Counted from the stretch's first letter, positions 1 to 6,474 are shown. The stretch is DNA of 6,912 nucleotides from Flavobacterium psychrophilum (GCA_945907225.1 CAMDSN010000088.1:1-6912); one strand, 5' to 3'. Notes: generated from the letters alone by a model not told the origin. Translations and numbers: made by a program.

Positions 1-279
1 GCAAAGCCCTCAAAAGAGGTTTTTCCTTTGGATAAAATTACCTTTAGAAAAGATCAGATTACCTATTTAATAACGGTTTTAGATATTCCACAAAATCGTG
101 TTGGAGCAAAGTTGGTCGATATCTATCGAAAAGATGAAACCCCTCCGGAAACTTTTGCGCATCTTGAAATGCTTAAACTTTCTAAAGAACATTATCGCAA
201 AACAGGAACGGGAAGGCCTACCAAAAAAGACCGAAGAAATCTAGATGGATTAGATTTAAACACTCAAAGCGAAGAATAA
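1..279 (+). CDS. S4-domain RNA-binding protein (Hsp15-like), C-terminal part, 5' end outside window
   Basis: Frame 1 is open from the first base to the TAA at 277-279 and gives 92 residues beginning AKPSKEVFPLDKIT. A TTG at 28 could be mistaken for a start, but the residues before it (AKPSKEVFP) are the typical end of an S4 RNA-binding domain, so the reading frame continues upstream of the window. The rest (RKDQITY, VLDIPQNRVGAKLV, then the basic tail RKTGTGRPTKKDRR) matches the short Bacteroidota S4 proteins related to Hsp15/HslR, usually about 125-135 residues; I infer that some 35-40 N-terminal residues, including the S4 signature helix, are missing. E. coli Hsp15 binds stalled free 50S subunits; that this protein does the same is inference. 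The last 30 residues are charged and probably disordered. It converges on the M13 peptidase gene, 31 bp from that gene's stop codon. Confidence 0.85.
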   Translation, partial: AKPSKEVFPLDKITFRKDQITYLITVLDIPQNRVGAKLVDIYRKDETPPETFAHLEMLKLSKEHYRKTGTGRPTKKDRRNLDGLDLNTQSEE

Positions 280-310
280 CAAGCGTTTGGATAACTTAAA
301 CTTCTTTAAG

Positions 311-2350
311 CTACCATATTACGACTCTTTCATTTTCGGGCAAATACATTTTATTTGTTGGTTTTAAATCAAATGCTTTATAAAATTCTGGTAGGTTCAT
401 CAATGGTCCGTTTATTCTATAATGTGCCGGTGAATGCACATCAGAAATTATTTGTTTTGCCAGCGCTTCATCATTTGAATGAACCATCCATGCATAGGCG
501 TATGCTAAAAAGTATCTTTGTTCCGGAGTAAAACCGCCTATTTTTTCTTTGCTTTTGAATTGTTTTGTTTTCTTAAAAGCCTCATACCCCATAACTACAC
601 CACCTAAGTCGGCAATATTTTCTCCTTGAGTGGCATCACCGTTTACAAACTTGCCTTTTAAGGGTTCAAATTTGTTAAATTGAGTGACGATAGCCTTTGT
701 TTTTTCTATGAACTTCACTTTATCTTCAGCTGTCCACCAATCATTTAAGTTGCCTTTATCATCATATTGACTCCCCTGATCATCAAACCCATGAGTAATT
801 TCATGACCAAAAGTAGATCCCCCAATAATGCCATATAATATAGCATCATCAGGCATTCTTCCTTCAAAACCTGGGACTATTATATTACATGCCGGAACGC
901 AAATTTCATTATTACTCGGATTATAATAGGCGTTATAGGTTTGTGGGTACATTCCCCATTCTGTTCTATCCACAGGATTACCATACTTCTTCACCATATA
1001 ATTATACTCCCAAATATTGGTGGCCATTATATTTGCACAATATGAATTTCTTTTTATTTCAACGCTCGACAAATCTTTCCATGAATCTGGGTAGCCCACT
1101 TTCATCACAATTTTACTTAATTTAAAAAGTGCCTTCTTTTTCGTAGCTTCACTCATCCAATCCAATTTTTTAATGTGTTCAGCATAAACATCCCGAATGT
1201 TATTTCCAATTTCCAATAACTTTTCTTTTGACCCTTTTGGCAAATAATCTTTTACATATACCTGTCCTACTAATTCACCCAAGGAACCATCTGTCTCTTC
1301 AACAATGGTTTTCCATCTTGGCTTTTGTTCTTTTACCCCACTCATTACCGTCGAATAAAAGTAAAAATTCTGTTTTTCAATCGCTTTATTTAAATAAGAT
1401 GCATATGAATTTATCAAATCCCATTTCAAATAGGTTTTCCATTCATTCGTGGTATACGTTTTTACCATTTTATCTATGCCTTTGTAAAATTCGGGCTGAC
1501 CAACAATTACCGAGTCAGCTTTAGCGATGCCAAGACTTTTGAGGACATTCTCCCATTCAATATTTGGAGCTATTGCTTTAAATTGGACTATCGTTAGTTT
1601 ATTATAATTTTTTACCGGATCTCTAAGCGCTTCAATCTTTCTGCTACTATTTGCTAAATCGGTTTCCAATTTCATAATTGTAATTGCCGCCTTTTTTGCC
1701 GCTTCAGGATTCTCTCCAGATAGTAACATAATTTTTTCTAGATGCTTTACATATTCGTTTCTAATTTTAACGGTTTCGGCATCTGTGTTGACATAGTAAT
1801 CTCTATTACCCATTCCGAGTCCACCTTGAGAAAAAAACAATGCATTCTTTGAACTAATTTTGTCATCTTGACCAACGTAAAATGAAAAAAGTGGGTTTGC
1901 TCCAATTGTATGCAAATATCCAATCGTGTTCATTAATGAGGGAATGTCATTAATGCTATTTATTTTAGCCAAGACCTTTGATATGGGTTGTATCCCAACT
2001 TTTTCTATGCTAACCGTGTCCATTCCAGAGGCATAAAAATCTCCAATTTTTTGTTCATTACTTCCCTTTACTGCCTCGCTATTTTTTGCTGATTGTTCGC
2101 AAATACGCTTAATTTGTGCATTAATAGTATCTCCAATAGTTCTGAAAATACCATTACTACTCTCTGAACTGGGTATAGGATGTTTTTTAAACCATCCGCC
2201 ATTAGCGTAATAAAAGAAGTCGTCACCCGGATTTACGGTTGTATCCCGATTAGTTACTAAAGGGTCTTCAAATTGCAATTCTTTTTTATTACAGCCTATT
2301 AAAAACAAAAGTGATAGAAGGATAATGGCACGGTTGAGTTGAAATATCAT
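311..2350 (-). CDS. M13 family (neprilysin/PepO-like) zinc metallopeptidase, lipoprotein
   Basis: This 679-residue protein has the full-length M13 layout. Residues 1-20 form a lipoprotein signal peptide: a hydrophobic stretch ending in the lipobox LIGC, with Cys20 as the lipidated residue, so it should be anchored in the inner or outer membrane. A long helical N-terminal domain follows (M13_N), then the catalytic domain. Visible catalytic elements are N473-A474 in NAYYNP (substrate-binding motif), HEITH at 516-520 (zinc ligands H516 and H520, catalytic E517), E577-N-I-A-D581 (third zinc ligand E577, supporting D581), and H639 and R645 in HSPAHYR, with spacing as in neprilysin. The C-terminus RVVIW is family-typical. 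Members cleave oligopeptides on the amino side of hydrophobic residues; the substrate here is unknown. The residues after the Cys (NKKELQ) are charged, which might favour surface export, but this is uncertain. It is monocistronic by appearance, with a promoter at 2387-2416 and no Shine-Dalgarno. No damage to the frame was seen. Confidence 0.95.
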   Translation of the reverse strand: MIFQLNRAIILLSLLFLIGCNKKELQFEDPLVTNRDTTVNPGDDFFYYANGGWFKKHPIPSSESSNGIFRTIGDTINAQIKRICEQSAKNSEAVKGSNEQKIGDFYASGMDTVSIEKVGIQPISKVLAKINSINDIPSLMNTIGYLHTIGANPLFSFYVGQDDKISSKNALFFSQGGLGMGNRDYYVNTDAETVKIRNEYVKHLEKIMLLSGENPEAAKKAAITIMKLETDLANSSRKIEALRDPVKNYNKLTIVQFKAIAPNIEWENVLKSLGIAKADSVIVGQPEFYKGIDKMVKTYTTNEWKTYLKWDLINSYASYLNKAIEKQNFYFYSTVMSGVKEQKPRWKTIVEETDGSLGELVGQVYVKDYLPKGSKEKLLEIGNNIRDVYAEHIKKLDWMSEATKKKALFKLSKIVMKVGYPDSWKDLSSVEIKRNSYCANIMATNIWEYNYMVKKYGNPVDRTEWGMYPQTYNAYYNPSNNEICVPACNIIVPGFEGRMPDDAILYGIIGGSTFGHEITHGFDDQGSQYDDKGNLNDWWTAEDKVKFIEKTKAIVTQFNKFEPLKGKFVNGDATQGENIADLGGVVMGYEAFKKTKQFKSKEKIGGFTPEQRYFLAYAYAWMVHSNDEALAKQIISDVHSPAHYRINGPLMNLPEFYKAFDLKPTNKMYLPENERVVIW

Positions 2351-2386
2351 ACGATTAGTTATATTAATTAATTAATTTAAAAAAAA

Positions 2387-2416
2387 CAAATGTAAAGTTT
2401 TAGGATTGATCTCAAA
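2387..2416 (-). promoter_or_regulatory. Bacteroidota-type promoter of the M13 peptidase gene
   Basis: Read on the minus strand there is TTTG (2416-2413), an 18-nt spacer, then TACATTTG (2394-2387). This fits the known Bacteroidetes sigma consensus TTG-N17-23-TAnnTTTG exactly. The box ends 36 nt before the ATG at 2350, leaving an AT-only leader of roughly 30 nt. It lies just downstream of the terminator of the preceding minus-strand gene, which supports independent transcription. Confidence 0.65.
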
Positions 2417-2430
2417 TTAATTCACATAAA

Positions 2431-2459
2431 AAAAGTGTCTCTAATTTGGAGACACTTTT
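2431..2459 (-). terminator. Intrinsic terminator after the small Lys/Cys-rich gene
   Basis: An 11-bp perfect inverted repeat (AAAAGTGTCTC at 2431-2441, GAGACACTTTT at 2449-2459) encloses a 7-nt loop. On the minus strand the GC-rich part of the stem is followed by seven T residues (complement of 2428-2434); on the plus strand only four T follow. It lies 22 nt beyond the stop codon of the 56-residue gene and upstream of the M13 promoter, so it best serves as that gene's minus-strand terminator. Confidence 0.85.
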
Positions 2460-2481
2460 ATATAAAAAAACATATAATCAA

Positions 2482-2652
2482 TTATTTTTTCTCTTCCATT
2501 TTTTTAGAAGCACAACATCCTTTTTTTTCAGATGATGAACATGATTTTTCAGTTTTAGCCTTAGCCGCTTTCTTATCTTTTTTATCTTGAGCGTTTAAAG
2601 AAGTAGCAAACAAAAATGCCACTATTGACATAGATACAATAACTTTTTTCAT
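2482..2652 (-). CDS. Small secreted Lys/Cys-rich peptide, 56 aa, function unknown
   Basis: The reverse-strand frame from ATG (2652-2650) to TAA (2484-2482) encodes 56 residues. Residues 1-21 look like a Sec signal peptide (MKK, a hydrophobic run VIVSMSIVAFLFATS, then LNA before Q22), so cleavage after Ala21 would leave a mature peptide of 35 residues. The mature part is very rich in Lys, with acidic residues and Ala, and has three Cys (C38, C46, C47) in the pattern KSCSSS...KGCCAS. That it is a real gene is supported by the signal peptide, a TACATTTG box 43 nt upstream and a strong terminator 22 nt downstream. Short exported Lys/Ala/Cys peptides of this kind are, to my recollection, common as hypothetical proteins in Flavobacteriia. 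The Cys trio could bind a metal or form disulfides; this is inference. I know of no assigned function. Confidence 0.8.
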   Translation of the reverse strand: MKKVIVSMSIVAFLFATSLNAQDKKDKKAAKAKTEKSCSSSEKKGCCASKKMEEKK

Positions 2653-2695
2653 TGGAATTTATTTAAGGAATTATTATTATTTTTAAATCTGAAAT

Positions 2696-2703
2696 CAAAT
2701 GTA
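2696..2703 (-). promoter_or_regulatory. -7 box (TACATTTG) of the small secreted peptide gene
   Basis: The minus strand carries TACATTTG at 2703-2696, an exact TAnnTTTG match and identical to the box of the M13 gene. It would give a leader of roughly 35-40 nt before the ATG at 2652. No TTG/TTTG is visible 17-23 nt further upstream, so only the -7 half is supported. Confidence 0.45.
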
Positions 2704-2850
2704 ACTATTATTTTGAATTAAAAAAATACTTTAACATTCGATTTTATAAAAATAACGGAGTTGTAATTAAATCAAAATAATTATACTAATTTTAATAGTA
2801 CTGCGTTCTATAAATGTAGTAATTTGCACAAGCAGTATAAATAAACAAGT

Positions 2851-4464
2851 ATGGAAACTATAAAAATAATGTGGGTAGATGATGAAATCGATTTACTAAA
2901 ACCACACATCCTCTTCCTTGAAAAGAAAAATTACAAGGTTACAACTTTCAATAACGGCCGAGATGCCGTAGATGCCTTTGAAGAAGGAAATTTCGATATT
3001 GTTTTTTTAGACGAAAATATGCCTGGAATGAGCGGGTTGGAAACACTTTCTGAAATGAAAGAAAAAAAATCAGCTACTCCAATGATTATGATCACAAAAA
3101 GTGAAGAAGAGTATATAATGGAAGAAGCCATTGGATCTAAAATTGCCGATTATTTAATTAAACCTGTAAATCCAAATCAAATCCTGCTTAGCCTAAAAAA
3201 AAACTTAGACCATTCAAGACTAATTTCTGAAAAAACTACACTTGATTATCAAAGAGAATTTCGGAAAATTTCCATGGAAATGGCAGCAGTTCGTAATTAT
3301 GAAGATTGGGTTGAACTCTATAAAAAACTTATTTTTTGGGAATTAGAATTAGAGAACATCAATGATCAAAGCATGTTTGAAATTCTAGAAAGTCAAAAAG
3401 TAGAAGCCAATGCCCAGTTTAGTAAATTTATAGAACGAAACTATGAAGATTGGTTTGATTCTTCTGGGTCTAACTATAATAAAAAAGAGTCTAAACCAAA
3501 TAAACCAATTCAATCACATACCCTTTTCCGGGAATTAGTTGTACCTGAACTGGTGAAAAAAGACAACAAAAGCGGCAGCGAATTAGGTAAAACCAAACCA
3601 GTCCTATTTATTGTAATTGATAATTTGAGATATGATCAATGGAAGGCAATAGAAGGAGTTATTGGAAACCACTACAAGCTAGAAAAGGAAGTGCCTTATT
3701 TTGCCCTATTACCAACAGCTACACAATACGCAAGAAATGCAATTTTTTCGGGCTTATTACCCGTAGAAATGGAGAAACAATTTCCACAGTATTGGAAAAA
3801 TGATGTGGAAGAAGGAGGTAAAAATTTGTATGAAGCCGAATTTTTAACAGCTCATTTAAAAAGATTGGGATTAAATATCAAACAAGATTATTTTAAGATT
3901 ACCAATTTGGCTAGCGGTAAAAAGCTAGCGGATAATTTTAAAGGGCTTAAAAATAATGATTTGGTAACTATTGTTTACAACTTCGTTGATATGCTATCAC
4001 ACGCCAAAACTGAAATGGATGTTGTTAAAGAATTAGCCTCCGACGATAAAGCATATAGATCGCTTACGCTTAGTTGGTTTAAGAATTCACCCCTTTTAGA
4101 TATTATTCAGCAAGCCCAAAAATTAGATTTTAAGTTAATTATAACTACCGACCACGGAACCATAAATGTTAAAAATCCGTCTAAAGTTATTGGAGATAAA
4201 AACACAAGTCTAAATTTACGATACAAAACCGGAAAGAGTCTTACCTATGAAGACAAAGAAGTATTTGCCATAAAGAATCCAAGATCAATTGGATTGCCAA
4301 CCATAAATATGAGTAGTTCTTATATTTTTGCTAAAAATGATTATTTTTTAGCATATGTAAACAATTACAATCATTATGTCAGCTATTATAAAAACACCTA
4401 CCAACACGGGGGAATTTCACTAGAAGAAATGATTATTCCCTGTTTAATCTTAAATCCTAAATAG
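2851..4464 (+). CDS. porX: PorX: type IX secretion response regulator with PglZ phosphodiesterase domain
   Basis: The 537-residue protein has an N-terminal receiver domain (about 1-120) with acidic pocket D10-D11, phosphoacceptor D54 in FLDENMPG, T82 and K104 (IKP). A helical middle region follows (about 125-202), then a polar linker (about 203-250) and a C-terminal PglZ/alkaline-phosphatase-superfamily domain. In the latter the expected metal and catalytic positions are present: D257 (VIDNLRYDQW), Thr in PTATQYARN (289 or 291), D380 and H384 (FVDMLSHAK), D434-H435 (TTDHG) and H519 (YQHGG). In Porphyromonas gingivalis PorX acts with histidine kinase PorY and the ECF sigma factor SigP to control T9SS genes, and its PglZ domain is a zinc-dependent phosphodiesterase on oligonucleotides. 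Flavobacterial homologues are needed for secretion and gliding. The ATG at 2851 directly starts the conserved METIKIMWVDDE; no Shine-Dalgarno. No exact TAnnTTTG box lies upstream; the nearest is an imperfect GTAATTTG at 2819-2826. The kinase gene is not in the window. Confidence 0.95.
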   Translation: METIKIMWVDDEIDLLKPHILFLEKKNYKVTTFNNGRDAVDAFEEGNFDIVFLDENMPGMSGLETLSEMKEKKSATPMIMITKSEEEYIMEEAIGSKIADYLIKPVNPNQILLSLKKNLDHSRLISEKTTLDYQREFRKISMEMAAVRNYEDWVELYKKLIFWELELENINDQSMFEILESQKVEANAQFSKFIERNYEDWFDSSGSNYNKKESKPNKPIQSHTLFRELVVPELVKKDNKSGSELGKTKPVLFIVIDNLRYDQWKAIEGVIGNHYKLEKEVPYFALLPTATQYARNAIFSGLLPVEMEKQFPQYWKNDVEEGGKNLYEAEFLTAHLKRLGLNIKQDYFKITNLASGKKLADNFKGLKNNDLVTIVYNFVDMLSHAKTEMDVVKELASDDKAYRSLTLSWFKNSPLLDIIQQAQKLDFKLIITTDHGTINVKNPSKVIGDKNTSLNLRYKTGKSLTYEDKEVFAIKNPRSIGLPTINMSSSYIFAKNDYFLAYVNNYNHYVSYYKNTYQHGGISLEEMIIPCLILNPK

Positions 4465-4466
4465 AA

Positions 4467-4538
4467 AGTAACTAGTGAATAGTAATTAGCAAAAAAAAAT
4501 ACTAAATACTAAATACTAATTACTATTCACTAATAACT
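4467..4538. repeat. Heptanucleotide (7-bp period) array with inverted halves
   Basis: Directly after porX the sequence runs in 7-bp units: AGTAACT, AGTGAAT, AGTAATT (4467-4487). After an A9 run (4491-4499) come the opposite-strand forms TACTAAA, TACTAAA, TACTAAT, TACTATT, CACTAAT (4500-4534). The two halves are complementary: 4473-4489 and 4516-4532 form a 17-bp perfect inverted repeat with a 26-nt loop. The array resumes after the inserted element (4744-4764). It resembles the short tandem heptamer repeats known from cyanobacteria and seen between genes in Bacteroidota. It codes for nothing. Confidence 0.8.
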
Positions 4539-4743
4539 AACCCGTTGGGTGTAATTAATCAAAATCTTTATTAATAGATTTTTTGCTTGAAATTTATATT
4601 CAATTAGAACAAAAATGTCAGTCTGAGCTCCGCCTGTACTGACGAAGGAAGTACAGAAGACATTAAAAAGAATACATTTCGACAAGCTCAATGTGACAAT
4701 TTAGTATAAATTGGCTATAAAAAATAATTACACCCAACGGGTT
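4539..4743 (+). mobile_element. MITE-like element, copy 1 (205 bp)
   Basis: The element is bounded by a 19-bp perfect terminal inverted repeat: AACCCGTTGGGTGTAATTA at 4539-4557 and its exact reverse complement at 4725-4743. Each terminus also holds a small palindrome (ACCC-GTT-GGGT). AATAACT flanks it on both sides (4532-4538 and 4744-4750), as a target duplication would, though the site lies in a heptamer array and so is ambiguous. The interior is AT-rich with a REP-like inverted core (4616-4698) and no open frame of note, so any movement would need a transposase from elsewhere. The second copy at 6581-6764 shares both termini, the TCAATTAGAAC segment and the core. It ends 27 bp before the tsaE start and may shape that gene's leader. 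The parent IS family cannot be named. Confidence 0.75.
4616..4698. repeat. REP-like inverted core inside element copy 1, with an extra hairpin
   Basis: The left arm starts TGTCAGTCTGAGCT (4616-4629); the right arm (4678-4698) reads TTCGACAAGCTCAATG then TGACA. Compared with copy 2, the bases TGTC of the left arm are replaced by 26 nt (4630-4655). With the next base, this insertion gives a 7-bp perfect stem: CTGTACT (4634-4640) with AGTACAG (4650-4656) around a 9-nt loop. GTC-TGAGC/TCGAA repeats of this kind are widespread between genes in Bacteroidota (from general knowledge). Confidence 0.7.
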
Positions 4744-4764
4744 AATAACTAATAACTAATTACT
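4744..4764. repeat. Continuation of the heptanucleotide array after element copy 1
   Basis: AATAACT, AATAACT and AATTACT follow the right terminus in the same 7-bp period as the array at 4500-4538, then CAACTT leads into the tsaE ATG. Together with the left side this shows the element lies within the array. The first unit may be a target-site duplicate instead of an original unit. Confidence 0.65.
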
Positions 4765-4770
4765 CAACTT

Positions 4771-5178
4771 ATGGAAATCCAGTTTTCACTTGACGAAATA
4801 CATCAAGTTGCACAAAAAATTTTAGCCAAGAAACCCCACAAAGTAATTCTTTTTGAAGGAGCTATGGGTGTAGGAAAAACAACTTTAATTAAAGCCTTAG
4901 CTTCAAAATTAGGAGTTAAAGAAACTACTAGCAGTCCAACATTCTCATTAGTAAATGAATATAGTGCGTTACATGATGAAAAAGTTTTTCACTTTGATAT
5001 GTATCGGTTAAAATCAGAATTAGAAGCACTGGATATGGGAATAGAAGAATATCTATATTCTAATAATTGGTGTTTCATTGAATGGCCCGAAAAAATACCC
5101 AATTTACTACCTGAGAATTATTCAACAATTTGTATCACTGAGACAACAGATGGTATCAGAAACTTGAAATTATTTTAA
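4771..5178 (+). CDS. tsaE: TsaE: tRNA threonylcarbamoyladenosine (t6A) biosynthesis ATPase
   Basis: This 135-residue cytoplasmic ATPase has the compact single-domain P-loop fold of TsaE (YjeE). The Walker A motif is GAMGVGKTT at residues 30-38 (K36, T37). The conserved SSPTF loop follows with T57, then the HFDMYRL motif (D76, Y78) in the Walker B position, and IEWPE at 103-107 (E104, W105, E107), all diagnostic of the family. TsaE acts with TsaD and TsaB to put threonylcarbamoyl on A37 of tRNAs reading ANN codons; it drives the cycle by ATP hydrolysis and is essential in many bacteria. The length is normal for the Bacteroidota form. The start at 4771 gives the expected short N-terminus before the first helix. 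It lies 306 bp after porX, with only 27 bp between the mobile element and the ATG. No exact TAnnTTTG promoter is visible in that gap, so transcription may come from within the element or read through from porX. Confidence 0.95.
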   Translation: MEIQFSLDEIHQVAQKILAKKPHKVILFEGAMGVGKTTLIKALASKLGVKETTSSPTFSLVNEYSALHDEKVFHFDMYRLKSELEALDMGIEEYLYSNNWCFIEWPEKIPNLLPENYSTICITETTDGIRNLKLF

Positions 5179-5261
5179 TTGCTAATACCTACCCGATTTT
5201 ACAAGTCTTATTTTACTATTGATTTTTTTTGTAATTTGGGGCAAATTTAGAATTGCTCAGT

Positions 5262-6455
5262 ATGGCCATAACTCCTTTCACCCAGCAACAGCTTTTACCT
5301 CAAGAGGAAAAACTAGAAATTTATCGAAATAAAAGTGAACTTTTTATTGGGATTCCTAAAGAAACTTCTTACCAAGAAAAACGAATTTGTTTAACTCCTG
5401 ATGCCGTAAATTCTCTTACATCACATGGACATAAAGTGATTATTGAATCGGGGGCCGGATTGAGCTCTAGCTACTCCGATGTTGAGTTTAGTGATGCAGG
5501 AGCAACCATTACCCAAGATGTAAAAAAAGTTCTGAGTTGCCCCATGATTTTAAAAGTTGAGCCACTAACTATGGAAGAAATAGAAATGGTTGGTATGAAC
5601 ACCGTGGTCATTTCTGCAATTCAGTTAAAAACTAGAAAAAAAGAATATTTTGAAGCGCTTGCTTTAAAAAAAATAACAGCACTTGCCTTCGAATTTATAA
5701 AGGATGAAGATGGGTCATATCCGGCAGTAAAATCGTTAAGCGAAATTGCAGGGACCGCCTCTGTTTTGATTGCGGCAGAATTGATGATAAATAATGTATT
5801 TGGCAAAGGATTACTACTCGGAAATATAACTGGAGTACCGCCAACTGACATAGTCATTATTGGTGCTGGAACTGTGGGTGAATTTGCTGCCAAAACCGCG
5901 TTAGGATTGGGGGCTAGTGTTAAGGTTTTTGATAATTCAATTACTAAATTACGTCGACTTCAAAATAATTTAAATCAAAGAATATTCACTTCAACTATTC
6001 AGCAAAAGGCTCTTTTAAAGGCATTACGCAGATGTGATGTTGCCATTGGCGCTATGCGAGGTAAAGAACGTTGCCCGGTTGTTGTAACTGAAACTATGGT
6101 AGAGCATATGAAAAAAGGGGCTGTGATTGTGGATGTAAGTATTGATACTGGAGGATGCTTTGAAACTTCAGAAGTAACCACCCATGAAAACCCAACATTT
6201 ATTAAAAGTAATATTATTCACTATTGTGTTCCAAATATTCCTTCACGCTATTCCAAAACGGCTTCACTATCCATCAGCAACATTATAACTCCCTATCTTA
6301 TACAAATTGCAGAAGATGGTGGTTTAGAGAGTGCTATTCGATTTAACAAGGGGCTAAAAAATGGTATTTATTTATATCATGGTATCTTAACAAATAAAGC
6401 CATTGGCGATTGGTTTAATCTTCCTAACAATGATATTAATTTGATTGTTTTTTAA
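5262..6455 (+). CDS. ald: Alanine dehydrogenase family NAD-dependent enzyme
   Basis: Starting at the ATG at 5262 the protein has 397 residues; an in-frame TTG at 5253 adds only three and is less likely. It has the two-domain layout of alanine dehydrogenase/PntA: an N-terminal domain opening GIPKE (30-34) with R41 in KRICLTP, K98 in ILKVEP, and a Rossmann domain with GAGTVG at 201-206. An acidic residue ending the second strand (D224, VFDN) favours NAD over NADP. VDVSIDTGGCFE (290-301, D295) and the PNIP loop (324-327) follow the Ald pattern. Ald interconverts L-alanine and pyruvate plus ammonia. One difference: where typical Ald has the catalytic His in a YLHLA segment, this reads SAIQLK (Q121). 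The N-terminal extension of about 27 residues before GIPKE is also longer than in standard 370-residue Ald. The Bacteroidota version is normally annotated alanine dehydrogenase, but its activity is less sure. It lies 83 bp after tsaE; an imperfect -7 box (TAATTTGG, 5232-5239) precedes it. Confidence 0.85.
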   Translation: MAITPFTQQQLLPQEEKLEIYRNKSELFIGIPKETSYQEKRICLTPDAVNSLTSHGHKVIIESGAGLSSSYSDVEFSDAGATITQDVKKVLSCPMILKVEPLTMEEIEMVGMNTVVISAIQLKTRKKEYFEALALKKITALAFEFIKDEDGSYPAVKSLSEIAGTASVLIAAELMINNVFGKGLLLGNITGVPPTDIVIIGAGTVGEFAAKTALGLGASVKVFDNSITKLRRLQNNLNQRIFTSTIQQKALLKALRRCDVAIGAMRGKERCPVVVTETMVEHMKKGAVIVDVSIDTGGCFETSEVTTHENPTFIKSNIIHYCVPNIPSRYSKTASLSISNIITPYLIQIAEDGGLESAIRFNKGLKNGIYLYHGILTNKAIGDWFNLPNNDINLIVF

Positions 6456-6474
6456 TTTCCGTCTTCGCAGAATA

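Noticed and set aside
28..279. A complete 83-residue gene starting at the TTG at 28
   Set aside because: The frame is open upstream to the window edge and those residues fit the S4 family, so the TTG is internal.
295..310. Short hairpin CTTAAA-CTTC-TTTAAG between the convergent S4 and M13 genes, as a bidirectional terminator
   Set aside because: The stem is only 6 bp, nearly all A/T, and no T-run follows on either strand; it is too weak to call.
889..1524. Plus-strand open frames opposite the M13 gene (889-1125 and 1228-1524)
   Set aside because: They lie fully antisense to a strongly supported coding region, have no family features and no start signals.
2819..2826. GTAATTTG as the porX -7 promoter box
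   Set aside because: It lacks the leading TA in register and has no TTG at the right distance; kept only as a remark in the porX entry.
2931..3131. Minus-strand open frame opposite porX
   Set aside because: It overlaps the conserved receiver domain codons and is a shadow of porX.
4473..4532. The 17-bp inverted heptamer repeat as the porX terminator
   Set aside because: The loop is 26 nt, the stem is AT-rich and no T-run follows; the 7-bp periodicity explains the complementarity better. A terminator role is not excluded.
4539..4743. Riboswitch or classic ncRNA in the tsaE leader
   Set aside because: The same sequence recurs upstream of an unrelated gene with flanking direct repeats, so a mobile repeat explains it better than a gene-specific leader.
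4467..4764. CRISPR array
   Set aside because: Units are 7 bp and contiguous with no spacers, and no cas gene is nearby.
5621..6181. Minus-strand open frames opposite ald (5621-5893, 5999-6181)
   Set aside because: They are antisense to conserved Rossmann-domain codons and have no recognisable content.
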